Of a DNA stretch of 38,635 nucleotides, positions 12,240 through 20,084 are shown one piece after another (position 1 is the stretch's first letter; the number at the start of each line of letters is the position of its first letter). The DNA is from a virus. Both the position numbers and the translations under genes were made by a program. The stretch covers positions 1 through 38,635 of IMG/VR virus record IMGVR_UViG_3300033148_007025. One strand, written 5' to 3'. The notes under the pieces are model-generated. The model ran no database searches and had not been told where the DNA came from. It was given only the letters and a program-made list of their open reading frames with translations.

Positions 12240-12841
12240 AAGTAATTACATCTTGGGACGATGGGGCTAGAGAAGATGAAAAGCTGGTAGAGCTTTTATT
12301 AGCATACGAGCTTCCGGCCATTTTCTTTATCCCAATTGTTAGTTGGGGCTTTCATAACACTCATATTTATAATGGATTTGAGTTTGGCGGCCACACCTAT
12401 TCACACCCAGCTGATTTGAAAGAGTGTGATGATGAGAGGCTTAATACTGAAATTGATCTTGCCAAAAAGAGGCTAGAAGAAAAAGTTGGAAAAAAAACAG
12501 AGTGGTTTTGCTATCCCAGAGGAAGGTACGATCACCGGGTAATGAATGCAGTAAGAAGGGCTGGTTTCAAAAAAGCCAGAACTACCAAAATTGGTTTTCA
12601 TGATAAACTTGATTATGAGGTTGTTAGCCCCTTACAGCTTAGGGGATATCATTGTTTTAGCAGGACAGAATATCGTGGCTTAAGTTGGGACACGGCTATT
12701 TTAGAAATGTTGGCGGTGGCTAAAAAGAGCCATGCGGTTGAGTTTCATATTTGGGGGCACTCGTGGGAAATAGAAAAATACAACGAGTGGCAAAAACTTG
12801 AAAACCTTTTTAAGCAATTAAAGGAGAAAAAATGGGCTTAA
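12236..12841 (+). CDS. Polysaccharide deacetylase (NodB-like)
   Basis: A 201-residue protein with the NodB homology motifs: TSWDDG (residues 5-10; Asp as catalytic base and metal ligand), GGHTYSHP (about 51-58; HxxxH metal site) and FCYPRGRYD (about 91-99). Enzymes of this carbohydrate esterase family 4 remove acetyl groups from N-acetylated sugars in polysaccharides. No signal peptide is visible, so it probably acts in the cytoplasm on a glycan precursor. ATG 12236 is chosen with SD CGGGAGA at 12222-12228 over ATG 12218. It heads the glycan cassette and overlaps the next gene by ten bases. Confidence 0.88.
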   Translation: MKVITSWDDGAREDEKLVELLLAYELPAIFFIPIVSWGFHNTHIYNGFEFGGHTYSHPADLKECDDERLNTEIDLAKKRLEEKVGKKTEWFCYPRGRYDHRVMNAVRRAGFKKARTTKIGFHDKLDYEVVSPLQLRGYHCFSRTEYRGLSWDTAILEMLAVAKKSHAVEFHIWGHSWEIEKYNEWQKLENLFKQLKEKKWA

Positions 12842-13725
12842 CGAGTAAAAACTATTTTAAGCCAAGATTTAAGCTACATATTGCCAACAGCTCAAAGCAG
12901 GCGATTGGGGGTGGTTGGTCATTTATTGCTAACCTTAAAAAGGGGTTAGCTGACAGAGTTGTCTTGACTGACTGGCCATCGGCTGATATCATCTTGATCC
13001 CAAGCGCCTCAATGATTAGCCGGGACGATTTCAATAACTACAAGACAACTGGGGCGAAGGTAGTCTTGCGGATTGACAATGCCCTGAGGAATAGCCGGAA
13101 CAGAAACTCAGGCATGACGAGAATGAAAGAATTTGCCGAGGGGGCTAACGCCTTGGTTTATCAGTCTGAGTGGGCTAGAGGCTATTTAAGGGGTTTTCTC
13201 GGTAAAGATGGTAGGGTAGTACATAATGGTGTTGATCTCAATGTATTCACGGCCTCAGGGCCTCACAAGAGCTTTCAGGGTAACCCAGTCTATCTTTATT
13301 CAAGGTTTAGCCGGGATGAAAGCAAGAGCTGGATTAGGGTTTGGTTTCGTTATCAATATCTCCAAAGGGAACAGCCGGAAGCCAAGCTGGCAATTGTTGG
13401 CCAATTTTCCGAGGAGCTTCGTAATGGCAACTTTGACTTCTTTAATGGTGAAAAATTTGAGTATTACGGAATTGCCCATGATCCTGGGGAAATGGCCCAA
13501 ATTTACCGGGGTTGTAAATACTTATTTGCCTCTTACCACATGGACTGCTTTAGTAATACCTATATTGAGGCGTTATGTTGTGGGTTGAAGTTGTTTGAGC
13601 CTGATATGACCGGCGGAACGCCGGAGATTTTAGCCAAATGGAAAGAGAAGGGCCGGAGTTATTTTGATTGTCGCCGAATGGCTGACGATTATTATAATTA
13701 CTTCAGGGAGGTGATAGAAACATGA
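12832..13725 (+). CDS. Glycosyltransferase, GT-B fold (GT4-like)
   Basis: A 297-residue protein. The N-terminal half binds acceptor and has GGGWSF near residue 24, typical of the glycine-rich start of GT-B enzymes, and VVHNGVDLNVF (about residues 128-138), the hinge region. The C-terminal half has the donor site: YLFASYHMDCFSNTYIEALCCGLKLFEPDMTGGTPEIL (second part about 250-262; Glu-x7-Glu type motif). It would transfer a sugar from a nucleotide-sugar to a growing glycan. It is slightly short for the family. It overlaps the deacetylase and is followed by a micro membrane protein. Confidence 0.85.
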   Translation: MGLTSKNYFKPRFKLHIANSSKQAIGGGWSFIANLKKGLADRVVLTDWPSADIILIPSASMISRDDFNNYKTTGAKVVLRIDNALRNSRNRNSGMTRMKEFAEGANALVYQSEWARGYLRGFLGKDGRVVHNGVDLNVFTASGPHKSFQGNPVYLYSRFSRDESKSWIRVWFRYQYLQREQPEAKLAIVGQFSEELRNGNFDFFNGEKFEYYGIAHDPGEMAQIYRGCKYLFASYHMDCFSNTYIEALCCGLKLFEPDMTGGTPEILAKWKEKGRSYFDCRRMADDYYNYFREVIET

Positions 13726-13850
13726 CCAAGAAAAAACAACTACCATTTTTGGAGTGGGTGGTTTACATAGCGGCCAACTTGGCTACGCTTGGCTTTGCTT
13801 GGGCGCTTAAGGTAATTATTAAGAAGGCAATGATGGAGGCTAATGAATGA
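13722..13850 (+). CDS. 42-residue single-span membrane protein
   Basis: A micro-ORF inside the glycan cassette: basic N-terminus, one membrane span (about residues 11-33) and a short basic C-terminus. The SD GGGAGGTGA (13706-13714) is strong, and ATGA overlaps are present at both ends. It may anchor the glycan enzymes at the membrane, or act as an unrelated small membrane effector; no family was recognised. Confidence 0.6.
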   Translation: MTKKKQLPFLEWVVYIAANLATLGFAWALKVIIKKAMMEANE

Positions 13851-14410
13851 GTTTTTTCAGAACCCAACTTGAAGATTGGTTGAAAACGATTGATGTTAAA
13901 GCTAACCGGGTTTTGGATATCGGTGGCGGGGCTAATCCAGTAAAAGGAAGGACTAGGAGTTGGAAAGTCAAGGAATACATGATACTTGATAATGAGGCCG
14001 AAAGAATGAGAGTAAAGCCTGATCTAACTGGCGATATGAATAAACACACCGCCTATCATAATGTTTGGCCAGCATGGGATGTAATTTTTATGCTAGAAGT
14101 TATGGAATATATCTACATGCCATACATTGCCTTGGTGAACGTTTTTCTTATGTTGGCCCCAAATGGCATTGCCTATATTTCCTTTCCTTTTGTTTACCCG
14201 TGGCATGAACCCAAGGAGATTGATTATTTAAGATATACCAGTCAAGGAGTAAAAAAACTCTTAGAAGTGGCTGGTTTTTCAAAGTGGAATATAAAACCAA
14301 GAATAGATAAGTCTGGCTTACTTGAGCAGTTTTATCATGCTGATGGTATGCACCCGGCAAAGAGAGAAAGACATGATGTTACCGGTTGGCTAGTGGAGGC
14401 TAAAAAATGA
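13847..14410 (+). CDS. SAM-dependent methyltransferase (class I)
   Basis: A 187-residue protein with the SAM motif VLDIGGGANPV (about residues 21-31), an acidic residue after the second strand (LDNE), and a later strand-loop (FMLEVMEYI) followed by YISFPFVYPWHEP and LEVAGF, the common layout of small class I methyltransferases. In a glycan cassette the likely substrate is a sugar hydroxyl or a glycan end. It is coupled to the sulfotransferase through ATGA (14407). Substrate is inference. Confidence 0.8.
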   Translation: MSFFRTQLEDWLKTIDVKANRVLDIGGGANPVKGRTRSWKVKEYMILDNEAERMRVKPDLTGDMNKHTAYHNVWPAWDVIFMLEVMEYIYMPYIALVNVFLMLAPNGIAYISFPFVYPWHEPKEIDYLRYTSQGVKKLLEVAGFSKWNIKPRIDKSGLLEQFYHADGMHPAKRERHDVTGWLVEAKK

Positions 14411-15078
14411 AATTTGTTACCCTTTCAAGCCATCGTTCAGGTAGCAGTCTTTTCCAGAGATTGCTAAACAGTCACCCTGACATTTTAGCAAGACAGGAGG
14501 ATTTAAGAGATCAAGATAGGCACAGCCGTCAGGTAATGTTAGAGAGGCTTGATGGTATTTATGCTAATGATGGGAAACATAAAGCGGTTGGTTTTAAGCT
14601 TCAGTATAGCCACGTTAGGCCGTGGATTTTAGATTACATAAAAAGAAAAGATATTAAAGCAATTCATCTTATCAGGAAAAGTATGCTTGATACTGTTTTT
14701 TGGTATCGTGGCAATTATACCGGTAAGACAATTGGTGGTTTTGGCTCGCCACTTTTAGTTCCGGAGGGTTCAGAAATAGTGGCTAATATTGATAACGTGA
14801 TTGCTTCTTTAAGGTGGATTAGAAAAGAGATTAAGAAATACGAAAAGATAACCGACTTTAGGGTTTATTACGAAAGCTTCACCGCCGGCGGGATAAATGT
14901 TTCAAGGTTTGCTAACAATGATTTGAGGAAGAAATTGCTTAACTTTTTATCTGTTGAAGATAGAGAGTTGACTACCGACCAGAAAAAGGCCCAAAGGAAA
15001 CCATTAAAAGAGTTGGTGGTTAATTACGAAAAGATGCTGTCTGAAATTAAAAGAAGGGGGGTTAAAATTTATTTATGA
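14407..15078 (+). CDS. Sulfotransferase-like protein
   Basis: A 223-residue protein with the 5'-phosphosulfate-binding loop SHRSGSSL at residues 8-15, right after the first strand, and HLIRKSMLDTVFW (about 86-98) in the place of the 3'-phosphate-binding motif. Such enzymes transfer sulfate from PAPS to hydroxyl or amino groups of sugars and other molecules. A basic C-terminal region follows. It sits between two methyltransferases in the glycan cassette, so sulfation of a sugar is the likely reaction. Coupled by ATGA to both neighbours. Confidence 0.8.
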   Translation: MKFVTLSSHRSGSSLFQRLLNSHPDILARQEDLRDQDRHSRQVMLERLDGIYANDGKHKAVGFKLQYSHVRPWILDYIKRKDIKAIHLIRKSMLDTVFWYRGNYTGKTIGGFGSPLLVPEGSEIVANIDNVIASLRWIRKEIKKYEKITDFRVYYESFTAGGINVSRFANNDLRKKLLNFLSVEDRELTTDQKKAQRKPLKELVVNYEKMLSEIKRRGVKIYL

Positions 15079-15536
15079 AATGCGGCAAGTTAAAAATTGA
15101 CTTGGGTTGCGGGCCTAATAAGCACGAGGATTATATCGGCCTTGATATTCATGACTACTCACACCTTTACCCGGAAGGGGAGTTTATCCAATGGGATTTG
15201 GAGAAGGGGGCGTTGCCATTTTGTACTAATTCAGTCAAGTCTATTTGGTGTACCTCGGTTTTGGAGCATATCCATAACTTTATCCCCTTAATGAATGAGT
15301 GCTGGCGGGTTTTAAGACCGGACGGGGATATGTATATTTTAGTACCAAAGGCTGGCGGTGAGGGGAGCTTTAAAGACCCTACCCATTGCCGCTTTTTTTT
15401 GAATAAAACTTTTGATTATTTTACTAAGAGTGTTAGGCAGGAGAACTATGGTATTAAACCGTGGGAGCTTGTTACTAATAGGATGTGGAAGGGCGGACAA
15501 GGAACGATTGAAGTAGTAATGAAACCAGTAAAATGA
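15075..15536 (+). CDS. SAM-dependent methyltransferase (Methyltransf_11-like)
   Basis: A 153-residue protein with IDLGCGPNK (about residues 8-16), GLDIH (about 22-26), a short link and SIWCTSVLEHI (motif after strand 4), then LMNECWRVLRPDGDMYILVP, the usual end of class I methyltransferases of the Methyltransf_11 type. The protein is compact, at the short end for the family. The substrate is probably a sugar or lipid-linked glycan, by context. ATGA links on both sides. Confidence 0.82.
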   Translation: MKCGKLKIDLGCGPNKHEDYIGLDIHDYSHLYPEGEFIQWDLEKGALPFCTNSVKSIWCTSVLEHIHNFIPLMNECWRVLRPDGDMYILVPKAGGEGSFKDPTHCRFFLNKTFDYFTKSVRQENYGIKPWELVTNRMWKGGQGTIEVVMKPVK

Positions 15537-16375
15537 AGATCAGCGTAATCACAACCATAACTAACCCAGAAAAAAGACAGGATAAATGGATTGAAGCATT
15601 AAATTGTTATCGTGATTTGGCTGATGAGGTTGTAATGGTTGATGGGAGTGAAGCTGAACATTATCCAATTTATTTGGATGAGATAAGTAAAGAGACCGTG
15701 AAATTTGTTTATCTTAGATGGCCCTATGAGTGGAATTGGGTTGAATTACCAAGACACCTGAACGCCGGTTTGGATAAATGTACCGGCGATTGGGTGATTA
15801 GGCTAGACATTGACCAATTCATTCACGAAGATGATTTTGAGGTCGCCAGAGCCGCTTTAAGGCGCTGCCCTGATGATTGTGATGTCGTTACCTTTCAAAA
15901 GATGTCAATGACTTATGGTAAGAAGTATTACCAAAAAGGCGGTCAACCGATTGCCTTTAAAAGAAAGAATTATATTAAGTTTGGGCTGAACCTTGATAAA
16001 AAAACGGATTTGTGTTTCCCAGTAAGAGTAACAGAACATCGGGAAATAGATGGATACAAATTACCTATCGGCCATCAGTTAAAAGAATTTAAGGGCGGGG
16101 TTAAGTATTTGAATTACGATTACTTTTTTAAAACTAAAGACTTTACCAAGAAAGAGTTTTTTAGATTTAGCCGTGCTTACCATCGATACTTTAAAAAGTG
16201 GACATTTGGTCGGACCGAAAGAAAAGCCTTTGATGTATTTTTAAAGATGATGAAGGGCCGCCACGACCGATCCCCATACACTTATGAGTTAAAAGACCAC
16301 CCAAAGCATATTCGGGAAGCAGTTAGGAATTTAACAAAAGACCAGTTTGGATTAAATGCTTGGGGGCTTTTATGA
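15533..16375 (+). CDS. Glycosyltransferase, GT-A fold (GT2-like)
   Basis: A 280-residue protein starting MKISVITTITNP, the typical first strand of GT-A enzymes, with VVMVDGSEAEHY (about residues 34-45) and a DxD-type motif in RLDIDQF (about 90-96) that would bind the metal and nucleotide-sugar. The C-terminal part is basic and aromatic (YFFKTKDF...FFRFSRAYHRYF), perhaps binding membrane or acceptor. It likely transfers a sugar in the glycan pathway. The ORF overlaps its neighbour by ATGA at 16372. Confidence 0.8.
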   Translation: MKISVITTITNPEKRQDKWIEALNCYRDLADEVVMVDGSEAEHYPIYLDEISKETVKFVYLRWPYEWNWVELPRHLNAGLDKCTGDWVIRLDIDQFIHEDDFEVARAALRRCPDDCDVVTFQKMSMTYGKKYYQKGGQPIAFKRKNYIKFGLNLDKKTDLCFPVRVTEHREIDGYKLPIGHQLKEFKGGVKYLNYDYFFKTKDFTKKEFFRFSRAYHRYFKKWTFGRTERKAFDVFLKMMKGRHDRSPYTYELKDHPKHIREAVRNLTKDQFGLNAWGLL

Positions 16376-17391
16376 AAATATATAATCTTTTTAAGAAAAA
16401 GGGGAAGCATTGTTTTCTTTATCCATTACCGGATAAAAGATTGGCTTTAAAGATTTTTAATGCCTATCCGCTTAATAACTGGGAAAACCTGTCCGGCTTC
16501 CGGTGGGGTGATCCGCCTGCAGGTGATAACCCTGATATGAGTGTTCCTTTAATTGACGCCACTAAAATTCAAAATATCGCTTGGATGCATGGTTTAGCAC
16601 CGCGGGTTTATGGGATTGTTAAGGTGAGGATTGGCAACCAGAAGTATTGGGCGCAAGAGGTAGAGTTGGTTGAAGGTGAATTTGCCGAGAATAAACACGA
16701 GGTGTTTTACGCTACCTATAAAAAGGTTAAAGATTTGGGGTTGGTTTATGGATTTGAAAGTGAAAAAGACGATGTTTCGGCTAAGGATGTTATTGGTGGA
16801 AAATTAGTTGACTTTAACACTTTTCATTTTACTAAAGACCATCTTGGGAAAGTCAAGAAGGCCTATATTGAAAAAGCTCGCTATGGCAAAATTTATTATC
16901 ATAATGTGCCGGAATGGGGATTAGTTAACTCACCGAGGAAAAACAAAGATAGAGTTAAATATATGAAACTCGATGAAATTGACTTTAAGGGAAAATCCGT
17001 TTTGGATTTGGGGTGTGCTGGCGGCTACTTCTGCCGGTATGTAAAAGATAGAGGGGCGGGTTATGTGCGGGGGGTGGATTTTGAAGATCCAGTTTTTGCC
17101 GCCTTCTTGGTTTCTAATGAGTTAATGTATTGGGATATTGATTTTTACAACAAAGACATTTGTAATTACCAGCCGACAATGAAATTTGACATTGTTTTCT
17201 TTTTATCAATGAATTATCACATTGGCATTCCTAGTTGGTTGGCTGGGGTGACGAAAAAGATTTGTATTTTTGAAGATAACTCAAAAGAGAGGAACGCAAA
17301 GAAAACATTGACAAAAATGTTTAAAGAAGTTAAATTAGTGGGTAAGGCAAGGGATCACGGCATGAAACCGATCTACCATTGCCGGCACTAG
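16372..17391 (+). CDS. Two-domain protein: kinase-like N-terminus, methyltransferase C-terminus
   Basis: A 339-residue fusion. Residues about 190-339 form a class I methyltransferase with SVLDLGCAGGYF (about 207-218), GVDFEDP (about 232-238) and DIVFFLSMNYH (about 278-288). The N-terminal 185 residues recall a small kinase/phosphotransferase fold: a strand with LALKIF, a helix region with NIAWMHGLAP, a hinge with WAQEVELVEGE and a late VDFNTFHF, similar to the DFG position. The kinase link is tentative. ATG 16372 overlaps the previous stop; an upstream TTG was not used. Confidence 0.7.
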   Translation: MKIYNLFKKKGKHCFLYPLPDKRLALKIFNAYPLNNWENLSGFRWGDPPAGDNPDMSVPLIDATKIQNIAWMHGLAPRVYGIVKVRIGNQKYWAQEVELVEGEFAENKHEVFYATYKKVKDLGLVYGFESEKDDVSAKDVIGGKLVDFNTFHFTKDHLGKVKKAYIEKARYGKIYYHNVPEWGLVNSPRKNKDRVKYMKLDEIDFKGKSVLDLGCAGGYFCRYVKDRGAGYVRGVDFEDPVFAAFLVSNELMYWDIDFYNKDICNYQPTMKFDIVFFLSMNYHIGIPSWLAGVTKKICIFEDNSKERNAKKTLTKMFKEVKLVGKARDHGMKPIYHCRH

Positions 17392-17400
17392 GCTACCCAA

Positions 17401-18969
17401 ATGAAAATCTTAATTCTAACCGATAAAAACGGTTCTGCCATTGATATTCTCAGCCAGCATATTAAGCGGCATAACCCCCACCTTGATATTAGTATTCAAT
17501 CTTTTCACCCCAAACGCCCTGATATTGATCAGCTTGAAAAAGCTCCAAAGCTTTGGGACGAGGCGGATTTGGTTCATGTTGCTTATTGGAAGTCTGGTGA
17601 GAAGTTTAAAGAGCTTTACCCCGATAAGTTTAAAAGCAAAAGAAAAATTCTCTGTCACTATAATCCCTATGATGTTGATAAGAAGAACTGGCTTAAGGAC
17701 TATAAAAAGGTAGTGGTTGGCAATGAAACAATCCAAGCCAAAATCCCTTACGCCAAGCTAATCCCTTATTGTATTGACCTTGAGTATTGGGAGTATAACC
17801 CAAAATATACTGAAGGAAAGGTGGTCAATATGGTGGTGGCAAGGATTGAAAGCAAAAAGGGAGTTGTGCCGGTGGCGAAAGTTTGTAAAGAGCTGGGTTA
17901 TGGGTTTGTTTTGGTTGGCCGGATTTCAAAGATGGATTATTTTCGGCAAATTATGGAGGCCAACCCAGACACTATCTTTAAAGAAAACATTGGCGTTGAC
18001 GAGCTTAAAGAAACTTATTACCAATCAGCGATCCACGTTTGTAATTCGGTTGATAATTTCGAAAGCGGTACATTGCCAATTCTGGAAGCGATGGCCTGCG
18101 GCGTACCGGTGTTAACCAGAGTCGTGGGCCACGTTCCGGAATTGTTCAATGGTGACAATATGATGGTTAGGGAAGAAGAGCCGGAAAATGAAGAAGAGCT
18201 TAAGGCTAAACTTCAGGAGCTAATGGAAAATAGGCCGTTGAGAGAAAAGCTACGGGATCGGGCTTGGCAGACAGTTAAGAATAGGCCAGCCTGGAAATAC
18301 GCAAGGCAATTTTCCTCGCTCTATTATGATATTAGAAGTAAAAAACCGTTGGTATCAATAATTACCCCGACATTTGACAAGCCTGACGTTTTAATAAAAA
18401 ACCTTGCCAAGTCAGCCACTCAGGATTACCCAAATTATGAGATCGTTGTTGTTGACTCTGGCAACTTGAGTAGTAAGCCAGTTGTTGACGCATTTAGAAA
18501 GAGGATTGATGTGCCGATAAAATACATTAGATTTGAAAACAAGGGCGAATATACTTTGGCCAAGGCGAGGAATTTGGCGGCGGTTGAGGCACAGGGTAAA
18601 TACTTGGTTTTTGATGATGAGCGAATGGGAATGGAGCCCAATGCGGTTTCTGTTTTTGTGGCCGCCATGGAGGATAAAGAAAAAACTTGGCTGTTTGGGA
18701 TTAAAGATGATTTTGAAAAAGGTTTTGTTGAAAATTTTAGTTGTGTTAAAAGGGAGGAATTTATGTTGTATGGTATGTTTAACGAGAGGATTGATGCTTA
18801 TGGCGGTATGACCCAAGAGGTTAGGACGAGGTTTGAAAAGAATGGTTTTGTTTTTGAAATGATTAACGAGGCAAGAGCCTATCGTGTTGCTGGTTCAAAA
18901 AACAAATGGAAAAAGCGCAAGGAAATAATTAGGAGTAAATACAATATATGGAAGATGTACTATGGCTAA
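17401..18969 (+). CDS. Bifunctional glycosyltransferase: GT4-like plus GT2-like domains
   Basis: A 522-residue fusion. Residues 1-300 form a GT-B enzyme with NMVVARIESKKGVVPVAKV (donor-domain start, about 141-159) and EAMACGVPVL (about 229-238), the GT4 donor motif. Residues 315-522 form a GT-A domain with PLVSIITPTFDKP (about 315-327), VVVDSG and VFDDERM (about 403-409) as the DxD-like site. Two sugar transfers in one chain may build a disaccharide repeat in sequence. The gene is separated from the upstream ORF by only nine bases and overlaps a micro-ORF at its end. Confidence 0.82.
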   Translation: MKILILTDKNGSAIDILSQHIKRHNPHLDISIQSFHPKRPDIDQLEKAPKLWDEADLVHVAYWKSGEKFKELYPDKFKSKRKILCHYNPYDVDKKNWLKDYKKVVVGNETIQAKIPYAKLIPYCIDLEYWEYNPKYTEGKVVNMVVARIESKKGVVPVAKVCKELGYGFVLVGRISKMDYFRQIMEANPDTIFKENIGVDELKETYYQSAIHVCNSVDNFESGTLPILEAMACGVPVLTRVVGHVPELFNGDNMMVREEEPENEEELKAKLQELMENRPLREKLRDRAWQTVKNRPAWKYARQFSSLYYDIRSKKPLVSIITPTFDKPDVLIKNLAKSATQDYPNYEIVVVDSGNLSSKPVVDAFRKRIDVPIKYIRFENKGEYTLAKARNLAAVEAQGKYLVFDDERMGMEPNAVSVFVAAMEDKEKTWLFGIKDDFEKGFVENFSCVKREEFMLYGMFNERIDAYGGMTQEVRTRFEKNGFVFEMINEARAYRVAGSKNKWKKRKEIIRSKYNIWKMYYG

Positions 18970-19066
18970 GAAAAAGTGTAAATGTCTAAGGATAGTAAGT
19001 CGATCTGCTCATCGCAGATTGCACGCCGTAAAGCGAGGCGTTGATGGGAGGTGGTGCCAGCCATGA
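18962..19066 (+). CDS. 34-residue basic cysteine-containing peptide
   Basis: A micro-ORF overlapping the end of the bifunctional GT gene. It encodes a highly basic peptide with CKC near the N-terminus and one Cys near the end, so it might bind zinc or RNA. Its TGA overlaps the ATG at 19063. It could instead act only to carry ribosomes to the next start. Confidence 0.35.
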   Translation: MAKKKCKCLRIVSRSAHRRLHAVKRGVDGRWCQP

Positions 19067-19104
19067 GAAAGTTTAAGGTCATTACTTATCCGTGGCATAC
19101 TTGA
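19063..19104 (+). pseudogene. Out-of-frame N-terminus of the next glycosyltransferase
   Basis: ATG 19063 has an excellent SD (GGGAGGTGG, 19046-19054) and encodes 13 residues ending KVITYPWHT before TGA 19102. That sequence looks like the first strand of a GT-B enzyme, and the main ORF continues in the -1 frame from about 19077 on. Either a one-base indel has split the gene, or there is a sequencing error, or ribosomes shift here. No standard slippery heptamer is present. Confidence 0.55.
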
Positions 19105-20084
19105 CTCCACACCAATTTAATTTGGCCAAATTGCCTTTTATTGGCGAATACCACTTTTTAATTAATCCTTATCGCTATTGGAGCTACGACGCAAGACCAT
19201 TTCCAAAAAACGCCAAAATGGTTACTCATTATGAGCCGGGCTATTATGATTTTGCCATTCTCCACATAGACCAGCAGGCGATCTGGGATCCGGAGCTTTC
19301 TCAAAAGCATGATTGGGCTAGGTTGGGCAAGGGCAGGCTTTATTACGAAGTCAATCAAACCATTAGGGATATTCCCAAGATTGTAATTAATCACATGACT
19401 CCATTTCACGATTACTTAGAAACGGATCAAATTATTGACATTGTAAAAAGATTAACCAAAGGCAATTATATGGTTGTTAATTCTTATGAAGCGGCTAAAC
19501 AATGGGGGTGGGGTAAAACGATTACCCATGGTCTTGATCCAAACGATTGGTGGGATTTACCCAAAGAACCAAGGTGTATAACAGTAATGAGCCGGGGGGG
19601 CATGGATCGGGCCTATCGGCGGATTTTTGTTGAGAATGTAGCGAGAAGGCTTAAGGAGATGGGCGTGCCGTTTTATTGGGTTTTGTATGATAAGAAATGT
19701 GACAGCTTTGATGATTATCGGGAGTTTTTGGGCGGAAGCTTGGTTTTTTTCTTCGGTGGTTGGCAGTCACCAAGGCCGAGGTCAAGAACTGAAGCAATGC
19801 TGTCTGGGTGTTGTGTAGTTACCACGCCGTACCAAGACGCTGATACTTTTATTGAGGACGGTAAAAATGGTTTTCTTACCAGCCGGTTTAAAATCAAAGA
19901 CCCTAGAGTGATGGACAATCCTGATCGAACAGCTGAACTTATCAGGATGCTGGTTTTGGAAAAACCCGATCTGGCTATTAAAGTTGGACAAGCGGGTAAA
20001 AAAACTGCCAAAAAACTGTTTAACTTTAAAGTTTTTGCTAAACAATGGGAGGATTATTTAAAAGAGGTGGGGATATGGAAATGA
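19092..20084 (+). CDS. Glycosyltransferase, GT-B fold, N-terminus disrupted
   Basis: A 330-codon ORF opening at GTG 19092 without its own SD. PKNAKMVTHYEPGYYDFAILHIDQQ (two parts, about residues 38-62) and a donor domain with RSRTEAMLSGCCVVTTPYQDADTFIEDG (from about 228) are typical of GT-B glycosyltransferases. The natural N-terminus is probably encoded out of frame at 19063, so the enzyme may be inactive unless the shift is a sequencing error. It ends in an ATGA overlap with the next transferase. Substrate unknown. Confidence 0.75.
   Translation: MAYLTPHQFNLAKLPFIGEYHFLINPYRYWSYDARPFPKNAKMVTHYEPGYYDFAILHIDQQAIWDPELSQKHDWARLGKGRLYYEVNQTIRDIPKIVINHMTPFHDYLETDQIIDIVKRLTKGNYMVVNSYEAAKQWGWGKTITHGLDPNDWWDLPKEPRCITVMSRGGMDRAYRRIFVENVARRLKEMGVPFYWVLYDKKCDSFDDYREFLGGSLVFFFGGWQSPRPRSRTEAMLSGCCVVTTPYQDADTFIEDGKNGFLTSRFKIKDPRVMDNPDRTAELIRMLVLEKPDLAIKVGQAGKKTAKKLFNFKVFAKQWEDYLKEVGIWK

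Noticed and set aside
18412-18816. 134-codon minus-strand ORF and other minus-strand ORFs
   Set aside because: All are shadows opposite well-supported genes, with no SD and no recognisable protein features; every supported gene is on the + strand.
19063-19104. Programmed frameshift in the glycosyltransferase gene
   Set aside because: No X XXY YYZ heptamer lies in the overlap and no strong downstream stem was seen; a mutation or read error is more likely.
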